DNA of 64,000 nt from Eucalyptus grandis (GCF_016545825.1 NC_052620.1:13826001-13890000), one strand, 5' to 3'; shown: positions 9,738 to 21,355, numbered from the stretch's first letter. Numbers and translations: made by a program. Notes: a model not told the origin generated them from the letters alone.

Positions 9738-10561
9738 GAAGTTAGTCCCCAAAGAGGTGAGTACAACCACTCAGCAATTAAAAGATCCATTAAACTACTC
9801 AATGCATCAAACAGAACAATCATGACATCATAGACAAAGCACATATCATTCATGCATCCAATCATAACTTACCTTGCAGACATGCATATGTCATCACACC
9901 ACATGTGCATATACAACCATGCACTCATCATCAAGCATTCATGCATATCCATGCCTCATGTGCACATACTCCATGCACTCATACATATCATATCATACAG
10001 CCATACCTACATATCACCATACCATAGATGATTCAATTTCAACTTTTTATCTTTCAATTGGATCACAACATTTTTCTTTCCCGGGACTAGTGATTGCATC
10101 CCCCATTTTATCGCTCACACCCCACCTGGCATCGCGAGGAATGTCCGGCACACACCACCAAGCATCTGGCACCCCCGCATTTCGGGCATCTCTCATCCCA
10201 ACTAGCATCACGATGTATCCTCTCGGCACACACCTCCGAGGCTTCCGGCACCCCCACGTCCCGGGCATCTCGAAACTCTCGAGGACATTCAGCACCCCCA
10301 CATCCCATGCATCCGGCACTTTCCTTTTTCCGAGCATCTCGACACTCCCGGGGCATCGTCGGCTCACCCCTCCGACGGTATTCTCATTTATAATAACTCA
10401 TATTCACAATTTATGTCTCAATATCAACATGGCACATGATGTGATGGAAACAAGGTCAATTTCAACTTTTGATTTGATATGTAATGCCAAATATCATCAC
10501 ATGTGCAGCAAGATTTATTCACTTAATACAATTTATAGGGCTTATACAAAACGGAATGGTC
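9738..10561. other. No gene seen; dispersed repeat rich in GGCATC/CATGCA motifs
   Basis: This region is related to 24840-25560 on the same strand (shared phrases such as GGTGAGTACAAxCACTCAG, and irregular CTxGGCATCxCG and ACCAGGCATC blocks). Both strands are open through 10050-10390 because of the repetitive composition. It may be part of a long LTR of another Ty3 element read on the minus strand; that is inference. Confidence 0.5.
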
Positions 10562-11040
10562 CAAAATGACCTTTAAAAATTATGAAATTCGAGCATGTAA
10601 TAGTCAAGACATAAAAGTAGATATTTCATGCAGAACACTACACCAAAAGACCCTCATACAATTCGGTATAGACCAAGCATCACAGCACTACTATTATAAC
10701 AATTCAACTTGCACAGTTTTTGAAACATTTTTGGTTAAATAGGTAAATGAACTTTCAAAATTACGAAATTTAAACATATTGTAGGGAAGACATAAAGAAA
10801 GATATTTGATGCAGAACACATTGCCGAAAGAACCTCATACAAAACAATATAGTCCACGCATTGAAACTGACCAAGTCCAAACACATCAGATTACCCAGTT
10901 TTAGAAACATTTACGATTAAATACCCGGATGACTTTAAAAAATTATGAAATTCGACTATGTGATAATAAAGACCCTAAGGTAGAATTTTTATGAAGGAAT
11001 CAAAGACAGATTCGTCCTAGGTAATTAAATTTAACCGGTT
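10562..11040. repeat. Degenerate tandem repeat, about 183-bp units
   Basis: Three successive blocks start near 10562, 10746 and 10928 with versions of AATGACCTTTAAAAATTATG and go on to AAAGATATTTxATGCAGAACAC, then (C/G)CAAAAGACCCTCATAC-like and AAACATTT..GGTTAAATA. The third unit is partial. A single related unit is found at about 25650-25770, next to the minus-strand Ty3 protease. Confidence 0.7.
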
Positions 11041-12711
11041 AAAACTTCTGTTTCTAGTGCCGAAATTTCCAGATCTAACTACCTCCGAAAAACCACGATT
11101 TCACCTACCTACTCTTGTTGAATTTCTCTAAATTTTTGATATGTTAAACCTCAGGATGTCCTTTACATCTTTGTTAAGAAATCACAGTGAAATTTCAACC
11201 AAAAGTTAGCCTTACAGTCCATGCATTCGTCAAAGGTAGTTACCGAAATCTCCAGATTCAGTCTTTCCAAAGAATAAAGATTTCACCCACTTATACTTAT
11301 TCGTTTTGTACCAGATTTCACTCCAAGAAGTCCTTAAGAACTTTTATTGAGAAGTCAAGGCCAAAATCCAACTCGAACATCACATACAAACCACTAGACA
11401 TTCAAGGTCGAGCTGTTTTCTCAAGAACAGTTTACTAGCCTAAAACGCCACTCTTAAAACTTCAGCTTTTCACACCCTAGACATCTGAAATTTATCACCA
11501 TTCAATCACACATACTAGGCACAACATGCAAGAGTAGATCAAGGATCCCACTTGCCTCTAAACCGAGCAAGCAACGAGCACAACGGCAACAGGACACGGC
11601 GGTGACGAACGACGAACGCACGGCGGACGGTCGAACGGCCCTCCTCCTTCCTCTCTTCCTTTCTCCTTATCTTCATTTCTTCCTTTCTTACTTCTCTTTC
11701 TCTCCTCTCTCTCTTTCTCAGAAGAACTCCCTCTCTCTCTCCCCTCTCTCTTGCTTAAACCGGCATCATCTTCCCTAATTTTTCTTCCCCTCCCTCATTA
11801 GCCATCACTAGATCATGCATGGAGGACACTTGGCAATCTTCTTGGGAAAAATGGGGGAGGCATGCAATCGGATCCCCCCCTCCTTTGCATGTTGATAGCC
11901 CCTCATGCGCTTGGGCCAGCCATGGGCCGACGGCAGCTCTCCTCCTTGGGCTTCGTGGGCCGGACAAGAATGGGGAGGCAATGGGCTAGTTTGGGCCTTT
12001 AAATGTCTAGCCCATCCTCATCCTAATAATCCACCTAATACTTAATTATATAAACACCTAATTGAGATTTATTATTCACCAAAACTTTGTGACCTAATTT
12101 AGTAAATTTCAATCCATAATCCACATGGCCAAAAATAGAATTTTCCTATCAAATAATTACCCACCAAAAGCTTGGCCAAAATCTCAATGCAAAATCATGA
12201 ATTAGAGCACGTCTAAGGATTGACAAGAAGTATGCTTACGCAATCATGAATTAGAGCACGTCTAAGGATTGACAAGAGCCTAATTTATCAAATAATCCAC
12301 AAGTGTTTACAAAAGCCGAATTTTAAAGATAGTATGCTTATGCAATCTGTTATTTTGGAAATGATAAGTTCTTTATGTTGTGAATTTTAAAAATGCTATA
12401 TGACTATGCAATTCCATAGTTGAAAAGCACAAGCATTCGTTGCATTCTATAATTATAAGTAATGAAAGACTTTTTGGAACGGTAATTTGCTAAGGTTGTT
12501 CGATATAATATTGTCATTGGATGTGACTTGTGATGTTATTGGATGTGCCTGTTCTATGTGATGTTCTTTGGCATTAATGGCAATGTTTTATATGTGTTCA
12601 TTAGAAGTAGTCTTGACACATTTATTCATTGTCCATGGTCAATGCGTGAGAACACTCTAACCCTCCGAGATAGAATATTTGATGGTTGTTGGACGTGCTC
12701 GAAAGCACGTC
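11041..12711. other. No gene seen; AT-rich repeat DNA with CT-rich tract
   Basis: The segment 11090-11470 has two similar blocks (GATTTCACCxAC...AAGAAATCA / GATTTCACCCAC...GAGAAGTCA, about 190 bp apart). A CT-rich tract spans 11640-11755. A 33-bp phrase (CATGAATTAGAGCACGTCTA and neighbours) is repeated directly near 12196 and 12246. No protein family was recognised. Confidence 0.5.
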
Positions 12712-13097
12712 GGGTGAAGTCTCTCTCTTGGATTAGCAATACTGAGGCGTATCACCCCCAAACCAAGGTTGATACTATATCAGCAATCATGTCACGACAA
12801 GTCGGGTCTATCTTGGCCTCGGAGCGATATTGAGATGTATCGTTCCCAAGCTAAGTTTGGCACTAGGCTGGTGATCATGTCACAACAAATTGCTCTTGGT
12901 CTTGATGTGATTTTCAGGTGTATCATTTCCGATTCTAATTGCACATAGGCCGGTGCTCAACGTATCATGTTAAACCACGGACTCTCATTTCGTACTCAAC
13001 ATATTTTTTCGATATAGTTTTGAGAAATCATGACACGCACTTCGGTTGGCATGCCAAAACACTTTGCCATCCCGATGCATATCATTATGCAGGACGA
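12712..13097 (+). repeat. Dispersed repeat copy 1 with about 87-bp internal tandem units
   Basis: Reads TCTCTCTTGGATTAGCAATA followed by 2.5 diverged units of the pattern GAGxxGTATC...CCAAxxTTGGxACTA...GTGATCATGTCAC. The same sequence occurs inverted at about 31540-31920. This copy runs into a truncated LTR at 13098. Confidence 0.8.
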
Positions 13098-13907
13098 TGC
13101 TCGATTAACTATCACTGGGAGGCCATTTTAGATGTCTTGTATGACCAATTGATGAAGATTTTAGGAGGATTATTTTCTGGTCAAGGGAGGAGCACGAATT
13201 TTGGGAAGGCCAAAGATTTATGATTGTGGTTCAAGAATATGGAAAGCCAAAGGTTCAAGAATACGGTTCGAGAATACTCAAAGCTAAAGGTTCAAGAATG
13301 CAGAAGGCCGAAGATTAAAGGCATTTAGTTCCCTTGTTAATAAAGACTTTTCTTTAGTTTCTAGGTGTTTTTATTTTTATGTAGCTCAAGAGTCGAAGCT
13401 TTAAGTTCCTAGGTCATTAAAGTCTATTTTTAATATTTCCTAAAGCTAAAATCCTCCTATAAATAGGGGAAAACTATCCAATGCATGGGAGATATGAATT
13501 TTATGAATGAAAATGGTGAGATTTCCTCTGCTTGAGTGAACATTTTCAGAGAGTGGATAACTCCTTTCGGTGTCTTTATCCTTGAAGTGTAGATCACTCC
13601 TTGGTGGTGAGCCAAGTAGCCCTTTATTCTTGGCTGGTGGAATCTTTAGGCCTTGGTGGTGAGCTTCTCCTATCCTGAAGTCCTTTATCCTTGGCTGGTG
13701 GAAGCTTTAGGCCTTGGTGGGGAACTTTGCAGATCTTGATCCTCATCCTCGCCTTGGTGGCGTGGCCTTTAAACCTTGGAAGGAGATCGTTCTATCTTTT
13801 CTTATTCCTTTTCATTTCTTCCTCGTATACACTACTCCATACACTTAACCACAAAAATCCCCTCTAAAATATTTCCGTTCTTGAATCACTCACCCCATCA
13901 CGCATCA
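13098..13907 (+). mobile_element. TGATGCG-family LTR, 5'-truncated
   Basis: Begins inside the LTR (ACTATCACTGGGAGGCCATT) and ends with the family's CGCATCA at 13901-13907. A TATA box TATAAATA lies at 13458-13465. No primer-binding site follows, so it is either a truncated solo LTR or a 3' LTR whose internal part was lost. Confidence 0.88.
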
Positions 13908-15606
13908 CGTTCGCTGATAGATTTCGGAATGAAGCTCCTTATTGGAATGCCGTCCTGATGCATATGCATACGTAGGACGATGCCCAGCCTGATGGGGCAA
14001 GACGATGCCCAGTGACATCGGATGACTGCAAACCTTTGGGTTGCTCAATGGTTGTAATAATCTAGCCATGGTTTTGTAAAAGTGCATGAGTGCATCGATG
14101 CATATTGTGAGAAGTGATGTTATAGTCAGTAGGCATCGCATGACTATACTATATTTCGTAACAAGGTCTCGAGGATAGCATGGTAGTATTGGATGCCAAG
14201 ATATTCTTGAGACGTTAACATATGATAAGAATGATGCCATGCACATGTGAAGCACGGATACACATGTGTTACATGAGAAAAGTGCATGAATTAAATGCCA
14301 TTACAGTGACTTAAATGGCACATGCATGCTTTGATTGACCCTCTTTATGAATTGAGAGTCATGAAGAAGTCCTTTAGGTTGATATTCGAGTCAGAAAGGC
14401 ATGGCTAAGGTGGTGGATTTGGACGCCTTTGACATTTAAGTTGCTGCACTACGCATGGTAATATTGTTATTCATGCCTATATTATTTAATTGTAAACAGT
14501 CTATGCTTCATGGGATGGTGTACTCACGTAGTAATTATTATACTACAATTGGACATATGATACAAAGTGTCGCATGTCCAGTAGCCTACTTCCGTTAATA
14601 GATAATGTAAAGCAAACGCCTTGTTATTGATTTGTCATCGATACAAAAGTTCCATGTTTAGAGTGTATCCGAGACAAAGAACCTTCTATGCGAGCTTTAA
14701 GGAGTTTACTTGCTGAGTTTATCTCATTTCTCGATGTTTAACTTTTCCAGGCGCTAATCATGGCTATCCGAGCTCGAGCGAAAGTAATTTGAGGTGGACG
14801 CGTACTAACATGTAGGGGATATCACTTGTTGTGGTCACCCTTGTAGAATAGAAGTGCTAGGCTAAGCTTTTGTTGTAAGAAAATATTATGTTTGACGGTA
14901 GATGCATATATCTAAAATTGGGTCATGATGTATGCCTTTTACTATCCCCATCGTTTGTTGATGGTTGGGAGATGTTTGTTCTATTTCCGTTTGCATATAA
15001 TCAAAAGATAAAATGAATGGGTTGGTGACGCTTCTTGGGATGTCGCAATTCCATGACCGAAGAGATCAAGGGATGCCGCATGCTCGATTCCTCAATCCAC
15101 AATGCTTGGCGATGATCCCCATGATGAAAGGATTGATCAACACCAAGACCTATTACGATCCTCAAGCCACAACCAAAGCCATCGTCCATGGAGAAGCCAA
15201 AGGTAGAGTTAGATTGTCATGACCCCAAATCCATCCCCAAGGTCATGAGTAACAAGGGTTATTTTTGTGACGTCTCAAGTGCGTCGCAATACTATTTCTT
15301 TTTATCCTTTCATTAAGGACATGCGGAAGTGTATATATAACACCCAAACAACAACAAGTAGTTGGAAAACGACCATTTAAAAATATACAATTACATCAGT
15401 TACATTTACAGACCCCTTTGTCACGTTACACCCACTACATTTTCTACGCTCTAAAGTTTAGGTAAACATTAGCTTCTCTAGGAAGACTGCAATTTGAGCA
15501 CTAGTGGCAAACCTCAATGCCTAAAATTCTGAAAAAACAATTGGGTGAGTTGTGGACTCATTAACTAAAACTCACTAATTTCCAGGTAGGAGGATGTCTC
15601 GCCTAT
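13908..15606. other. No gene seen; continuation of the dispersed repeat
   Basis: The segment 13920-14240 matches, in reverse orientation, the sequence 30163-30460 beyond the solo LTR (shared phrases GAAGCTCCTTATTGGAATGC, GAGGATAGCATGGTAGTAT). So the host repeat flanks the LTRs on both sides in each copy. The segment 14750-14830 (GGCGCTAATCATGG, GTAGGGGATATCACTTGTTG) looks LTR-like, but no partner was found. No coding sequence was recognised. Confidence 0.55.
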
Positions 15607-16539
15607 TGATGCAAAAGCATCCAACGTAGCCCTATAGATCAACTCAGAACCATTGATGCTTATCCAAGCCAATAAAGATGTAGGGCATTATGTGCTTCGA
15701 TGAATCATTTTAAATGAATATTGTTAATTACTTATCGGTACTTCGTATATCGACAACTATCAATGGGAGGCCATTTTAAATGTCTTGTATGACCAATTGA
15801 TGAAGTTTCGGGAGGATTATTTTCTGGTCAAGGGAGGCGTTCGAATTTTGGGAAGACTAAAGGTTCACGAATGTAGTTCAAGAATATGGAAAGCCAAAGG
15901 GTCAAGAATACGAAAAGCTAACGGTTCAAGAATGCGGAAGGCCGAAGAGTAAAGGCATTTAGTTCCTGCGTTAATAAAGGCTTTTATTAAGTTCCTAGGT
16001 GTCTTTATTTTTATGTAGCTCAAGAGTTGAACGTTTAAGTTCCTAGGTCATTAAAGTTTGTTTTTAATATTTCTTAAGGCTAAAATTCTCCTATAAATAG
16101 GGTAAACTATCCAATGTAGGGGAAATACAAATTTTATGAATGAAAATGGAGAGATTTCCTCCGCTTGAGCGAACTCCTTTGGAGAGTGGATAACTCCTTT
16201 TGGTTTCTTTATCCTTGGAGCGTAGATCACTCCTTGGTGGTGAGCCAGGAAGCCCTTTATCCTTGGCTGGTGGAATCTTTAGGCCTTGGTGGTGAGCTTC
16301 TCCTATCTCGAAGTCCTTTATCCTGGACTAGTGGAAGCTTTAGGCCTTGCTGGTGAGCTTCGTAGATCTCAATCCTCATGCTCGGTTGGTGGCATGGCCT
16401 TTATACCTTGGAAGGAGTTCGCTCTATCTTTTCTTATTTCTTTTTGTTTCTTTACCATATACACTACTCCATACACCTAACCACAAAAATCCCATCTGAA
16501 AAATTTCCGTTCTTAAATCACTCACCCCATCACGCATCA
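15607..16539 (+). mobile_element. Complete TGATGCG-family LTR (933 bp), 5' LTR
   Basis: Has full-length ends TGATGCA...CGCATCA forming a 7-bp inverted repeat with one mismatch. A TATA box TATAAATA lies at 16092-16099, and tRNA-Met primer site and gag start follow. It is the reference copy for the family in this window. The bases before it are CCTAT; no matching duplication could be tested because the 3' end of this element is missing. Confidence 0.92.
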
Positions 16540-16545
16540 AAATAT

Positions 16546-16557
16546 TGGTATCAGAGC
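16546..16557 (+). promoter_or_regulatory. Primer-binding site TGGTATCAGAGC
   Basis: Perfect plant tRNA-Met-type primer site 6 bp after the LTR. Confidence 0.9.
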
Positions 16558-16611
16558 TCAAGGTTAAACTAATTTGAGTGATTCCTTTCTTTCTTCAGTT
16601 ACAAATTTCTT

Positions 16612-16934
16612 ATGGATGATCAAGTTCCACGAGGCTTGACTTTGGAGCAAGTGCACAATGAAAGGCGATATTGTGCAATCCAAAATCTTCAACAACAAAT
16701 GGAGCGAGTCCTTAATCTTCTAGAGAATCCGGCAAGACAAGGACAACTGGCAAGGCTTCCCAATGAACGGCATCGACGTGCTGATTCCGAATCCACTGGA
16801 GACAACCGAACGATTCTGTACTCTAGTGATTCTAAATCTCCAATTTGAAGACGAAGACGAAGAGGAGCGCATAAGGAGGATGAAAGAGACATTAAAATGG
16901 AGGTCCCTGAGGTTGACGGTAATCTCAATGACAA
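16612..16934 (+). pseudogene. Ty3 gag N-terminus, truncated
   Basis: Opens MDDQVPRGLTLEQVHNERRY and QQMERVLNLLENPARQGQLA, the same start as the minus-strand gag at 27303. It runs 78 codons to a stop at 16846, with further gag-type bases in a shifted frame (an EEERIRRMKETLKWRS-like segment) up to about 16930. A block present in the minus copy (serine-rich, around SRKNSDGDSES) is shortened. Beyond this point unrelated sequence begins, so the gag core, zinc knuckle and pol of this element are lost or were replaced. Confidence 0.88.
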
Positions 16935-18147
16935 AATAACATGAGGAACTTTTTTCTACGATGAAACATGAGAATCCTCAGTAAACGATATGCAAGCATA
17001 ACTCAATATTGACCCATAACATGAGGAACTCACACCTCACTCAATATTATACCGGCATAACCAAAATCAATTTCATAATCTGACAAACTCATGCACACGA
17101 GATTCATTTATTAACAGTCGAAATACATCGACTCTTTTGGAATCCACCGAGCATCTGAACATAATCGAGCAACATCCCCTAATTGAAGGGTGACGGCTAG
17201 TATTATCACAACATCTCGTCCTTCTAACGAGGCATCCCGCTGGCGTGGGGGCATCTTGTTCTTATTAACGAGGCATCCCGTTGTTCAGCTCGGTATAAGC
17301 TTATCTCTACTCTCTCATGCTTATGCTACTGGAGTCTACTAGCAATCGATGGGAAGTTATAGTCCTTTGTGTGCCCACTTATACTTAAGCCATATCAACC
17401 TAAGTTCACACTTAAAACATTGTCAACATTTAACACTTGTGTCCTCGCTTTTCGTTTGTCTTACAAAGAGGGATTGGATTTGACATGCTAAATTTTACTG
17501 ACCATATAAATGTAATCAGACTATTAAGGGCTTGGACTATTTTAAAGTGGGCCGGATGACGGCTTGATCGACCGTGAGGAAAGTATGGGCTTAAGCAACT
17601 AATGGGCCGCATGAGGGTATCGTGCATATAAGCTTAATCGGTCGAAGGTTAGGATATGGACTTGGGCTTGGCTTGGAAGGGCCAAGAGTCAAATTCATTA
17701 AAATTCTAAATTAGGTCTAGTGGGCCGTGAAATGTCATCGGATGAGCCCCATGGACCAGAGATGGGTATTTAGGCCCGAGTGCTTTCATTTTCGATTAGA
17801 TTTATAGATTACTGTTATGAGGGATTTAATTCTATTGTCGACTACTAACTTTAGTAATTTCTCGCGATATATGCTTGTTTATAGATTAGTGCTGAGACGT
17901 TAACGTGTCAATTCGATTCGTGCAAACTCATAGATTCGTATATTTACAACAGGATAGAAAATTTGTGAATTCGAAACGAAACTAAGTAGAAGACGTTAGA
18001 AACTAGTAGACTAACTAACGACATGAATTAGAAGTTAACCAATCTCGGGCACTAGGTGTCAACCATGAAAAAGAATGCATGCATGGGAGCCAGCACACTC
18101 ATCTCTTCCCTTTCGGTTTCTCTCCAACTTGAAGCTTTAGAGGAGAC
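16935..18147. other. No gene seen; repeat DNA with GAGGCATCCCG motifs
   Basis: The motif ACGAGGCATCCCG occurs at about 17228 and 17268, and AACATGAGGAACT at about 16940 and 17018, hinting at degenerate tandem structure like that at 10100-10390 and 25200-25480. The rest (17400-18140) has no recognisable coding sequence. Confidence 0.5.
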
Positions 18148-18960
18148 ATTATTATTATTATTATTATTTTGGTGAAAGGTATTAAATATAATGAGGAGAG
18201 CCAAATGTACAAAAGATCACGGCATCAGAGGATGCACTCAATATGGTAGATCATAATGAGTGGAAGCATGCCGGGATGTAAAAGCCATAGCCGAGGAAAT
18301 CAACAGAAGAAACATAGAGAAAAAACACGGCAAGTACAATCGGCTTCTCGAACAAAAACTAACAACTAGGGAAGAGAAACCACAAGCAACCAGCGAAGCC
18401 CGCTTCTCCCAAAATCTGACCGCGCACTAGCTGAAAGGAAGGCCGCTAAGCATCCCTAGAGAAGATGACTAAGTCAATGCCCCAAGCCCGCTGAATTCTT
18501 CTATTCCCGAAGTTGTCTTTGACTTTCAAGAGGTGGTTCTTCATAGCCGAGCAAGAAGAGGCTGTTATGTGAGAAAATAATACTATTCATGTTCTTCCAA
18601 ATAATATGTCAAAGTGCTCACATGGAAAAATGAGCTATGCATTTATAAATTTTCTTTCCCATCAGCAAGGTGGTGTCTCATTGGAGGTTCTCCTCCCAAA
18701 ACCTATTACGCTAGGGCAAATTGCATTTTGCGGCCAAAAAGAAGGCAACCCTAGCTGTGATGCGACAACCAAAAAACAAATGGTCAATGGAATCTGGCAT
18801 TTCATTGAAAGGCCATAAATACCATTCTCAATCCTGGCATATGATAAAAGCGCCTGAGTGGGTAGCCTGCGCTTGGCCAAAAGCCAAAGGTTAAACTGAT
18901 ACCGAGGAGTAATTGCGATGTTCTAGACAAACACATGCTAGTGGACCTGCCTCCTCTTGC
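18148..18960 (-). pseudogene. LINE 3' relic (reverse-transcriptase C-terminal zinc domain)
   Basis: On the minus strand, about 18800-18760 reads IDHLFFGCRIT, the heart of the zinc-binding domain found after the reverse transcriptase in plant L1-type LINEs; about 18590-18510 reads in another frame WKNMNSIIFSHNS, like the WKERNxRIF block that follows. Many stops and shifts are present. The minus-strand end is a run of (TAA)n (plus strand 18148-18172, ATT repeats), as expected for a LINE 3' tail. The 5' part, including the reverse transcriptase core and endonuclease, is absent, as is usual for 5'-truncated insertions. Confidence 0.68.
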
Positions 18961-18974
18961 ACTTGAGGACCTCT

Positions 18975-19288
18975 TGATGCGAGAGCATCCAAGGTAGCTT
19001 TATTGACCAACTCAGAACCATCGATGCTTATCCAACCCAATAAAGAAGTTGGGCATTATGTGCTTCGATGGATCATTTTGAATGAATAATGTTAATTAGT
19101 TATCGGTACTTTGTGGTATATCAATAACTATCAATGGGAGGCCATTTTAGATGTGTTGTATGACCAATTGATGAAGTTTTAGGAGAATTATTTGCTGGTC
19201 AAGGGAGGGGCTCGAATTTTGGGAAGGCTAAAGGTTCATGAATGCGGTTTAAGAATATGGAAAGCCAAAGGTTCACAATGCGGTTCAA
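18975..19288 (+). mobile_element. TGATGCG-family LTR, 5' part only
   Basis: Starts TGATGCGAGAGCATCCAAGG and follows the family for about 310 bp, then passes without a break into gag sequence near GCGGTTCAA. The TATA box, the rest of the LTR, the primer site and the first two thirds of gag are missing, so an internal deletion has fused the LTR left end to the gag zinc-knuckle region. Confidence 0.85.
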
Positions 19289-19920
19289 AATTCCAAAGAA
19301 GTCCAAAAGAAGTTTGAAGGCGATGCAAGGAAATGCTTTAAGTGCCATGGTTTTGGGCATTTACAAGCAAATAGTCCAAATCAAAGAGTTATGACTCTTA
19401 AAGAAATTGAGGAGATCAATTTGGCGCTTCAAGAGGTTGAGAACAATCAAGACCAAAATAATGCCGAATCAGATGGGGAAGACAAAGTTGTGGAGAAAGC
19501 CGGTGATGGCGAGATGTTGATAATTCGAAGAGCATTGCATGTCGAAGAGCAAAGGGAGAATATATTTCACACCCGTTGCACTATTAACGGAAAGGTGTGT
19601 TTGCTGATCATCAATGGTGGGAGCTGCACCAATGTTGCTTCGACAACTCTTGTTGACGAGCTGAAGCTTCCAACAACGAAACATCCTCAACCATACAAGC
19701 TCCAATGGTTCAATGGAGGGCATGCCACTTGTTATTTGGTAGACCATGGCAATTTGATATAAATGCTATGCATGATGGTGGTAAAAACATACACTCTTTT
19801 CATAAGGAACAAAAAGGCATTACTCTTTTGCCATTGAGTCCTTCTTCGATACATAATAATCAACCTGGGGAGGGAAACACTTGTAAGGAAAATTTATTTT
19901 TGAGTGAGACATGGGGTTGA
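19289..19920 (+). pseudogene. Ty3 gag C-terminus and protease, inactivated
   Basis: The first codons give the zinc knuckle CFKCHGFGHLQANS, in which the last Cys of CX2CX4HX4C is Ser. The open frame 19391-19762 continues with ALHVEEQRENIFHTRCTING and the protease active site INGGSCTN, where the catalytic Asp seen in the minus-strand copy (IDGGSCTN, 26020 region) is Asn. A deletion and shift near 19705 then joins the protease C-terminal part CHLLFGRPWQFD in another frame. Both changes predict a dead protease. It is adjacent to, and part of, the pol relic that follows. Confidence 0.88.
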
Positions 19921-20224
19921 GAGAGCCATTAGCAAACAAAAGAATGTATTTGCTTTACTTGTGGTCGAGAAAAAGAGTGAGATAGAGCAACCCATTCATC
20001 CAAAAATGCATTGCTTGTTGAAAGAATCTGCAGATGTGTTCCCGGAGGATTTGCCACATGGATTACCTCCCATAAGAGGTATTGAGCATCAAATTAATTT
20101 GACCCCCGGTGCTCCACTACTAAACAAGCCAACTTATAGATGCAATCCAGAGGAAACAAAGGAGTTGCAAAAACAAGTCGATGCACTTGTGAAAGGATAC
20201 GTCCGAGAAAGCATCAGTCCTTGT
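19921..20224 (+). pseudogene. Ty3 pol N-terminal part up to the interrupted RT
   Basis: The linker and start of reverse transcriptase: FPEDLPHGLPPIRGIEHQIN, then a PEETKELQKQVDALVKGY segment and VRESISPC. It stops exactly inside the conserved block that normally runs from SPC to MCVDSRAIN, where a foreign LRR fragment begins. The pol frame resumes at 21356. Confidence 0.9.
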
Positions 20225-21355
20225 TCTAGTAGAGAAAGGAGACCCAACTCCGGAACCAATGTAGTGAACTTGAGAAAATACAAGCTCAACTCTTTTAGTT
20301 TTGATAGCCTTCCAATCCAAGCCTACGGCTGGTGGGCTATGGCTGGCAATCTTGCGGCGACAATCTACGATCATGTAGCGGTCGTGCAACGGTCGTGCGA
20401 CATTCGTGCGGTGACGGGCGACAATCCGTGAGTGAGAAAAATAAATAAAAAAGATTTATAAACTTTTACCAAACTCATTTCTATTCTTTTTCTATTTCTA
20501 GAATATAAATTTTGTATAATTACCAAACACCTTATTTTACTCAGAATTTGATCATGAAGTAGAAATAGAGAAAAACGCTTTTTGAAGAGAAATAGTTCCT
20601 CAACATAAAAACCCTTTGCAATGGGCTTTGATGGGTATAATATATGTGTGTGTATATATATATATCTTCTTCTTCTTTTGAAAATTGAACAAATGCAGCT
20701 CGCCAAATTAAACATGTAAACAGACTAAACTCGTTGGAAGCTCAGGCAATTCTGTAATCTCATCACACCTCGTTAAGTCAAGTGTTAAGAGGGAAGAAAG
20801 AATATTAATTGTGTAGCTCAACTCGACACATTTTGGTAGAACATAAATCTAGGACTCTTAGAGAGGGAAGTTGTCCTATCTCATCGGGAATATCGCCTTC
20901 CAACTCCTTGCGACGACCAAGATAAAGCTCCTCTAGTTTCTCCAACTTTCCAATGGCTTTGGGTAACTTCCATTGATTGGAATTTGAGCTAAGCAAACCA
21001 TTAGTTGACAAATTCATCGTGCACAATGATTTTAATTCTCCAATGAAGTCTGGAAGTGGTTTAATCCCATCGCTTGCCAGATGAAGATGTCGCGGTTTTA
21101 CTAACCCTTCAATTGCACCGGGAATTTCAGTGATTCCTGAGAATTGTAGGAAGAGATCGGACAAACACTGTAGCTTTCTAATGGACTTCGGTGGGCTTCC
21201 AATTCGAGTAATTGAAAGGTCCGACTTCTTTAATGATGCCAAGTCGCTGATAGAGCTGGGGAGTATGCTCACACCCTAGCAGCCACGCAAAGAGAAGCGC
21301 TCAAGCTTCACTAGCACTCCAATTTCATTAGGCACATGCTCAATTAGCTTACAAT
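20223..21355 (-). pseudogene. TNL LRR fragment embedded in Ty3 pol
   Basis: On the minus strand this is LRR exon A (about 21355-20725), the intron (about 20720-20345) and the first 120 bp of exon B (about 20345-20223), collinear with the units at 1-5600. Exon A keeps a 155-codon open frame (21272-20805: LPSSISDLASLKKSDLSITR, LPKAIGKLEKLEELYLGRRK, and so on). The intron has a shortened GC minisatellite and a (TA)n/(TG)n run at about 20640-20664. The fragment lies antisense to the retroelement and retains its intron, so it did not enter by reverse transcription of a spliced LRR mRNA. It is more diverged than the array copies are from each other. Confidence 0.88.

Noticed and set aside
10047..10393. 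Mirrored open frames on both strands (GCRKPRRCVP type)
   Set aside because: They come from degenerate GGCATC/GATGCC repeats shared with the 25.2-25.5 kb region.
16540..16560. TGGTATCAGAGC as part of a tRNA gene
   Set aside because: Only 12-18 bp of tRNA 3'-end complement right after LTR ends, in five places; these are primer-binding sites.
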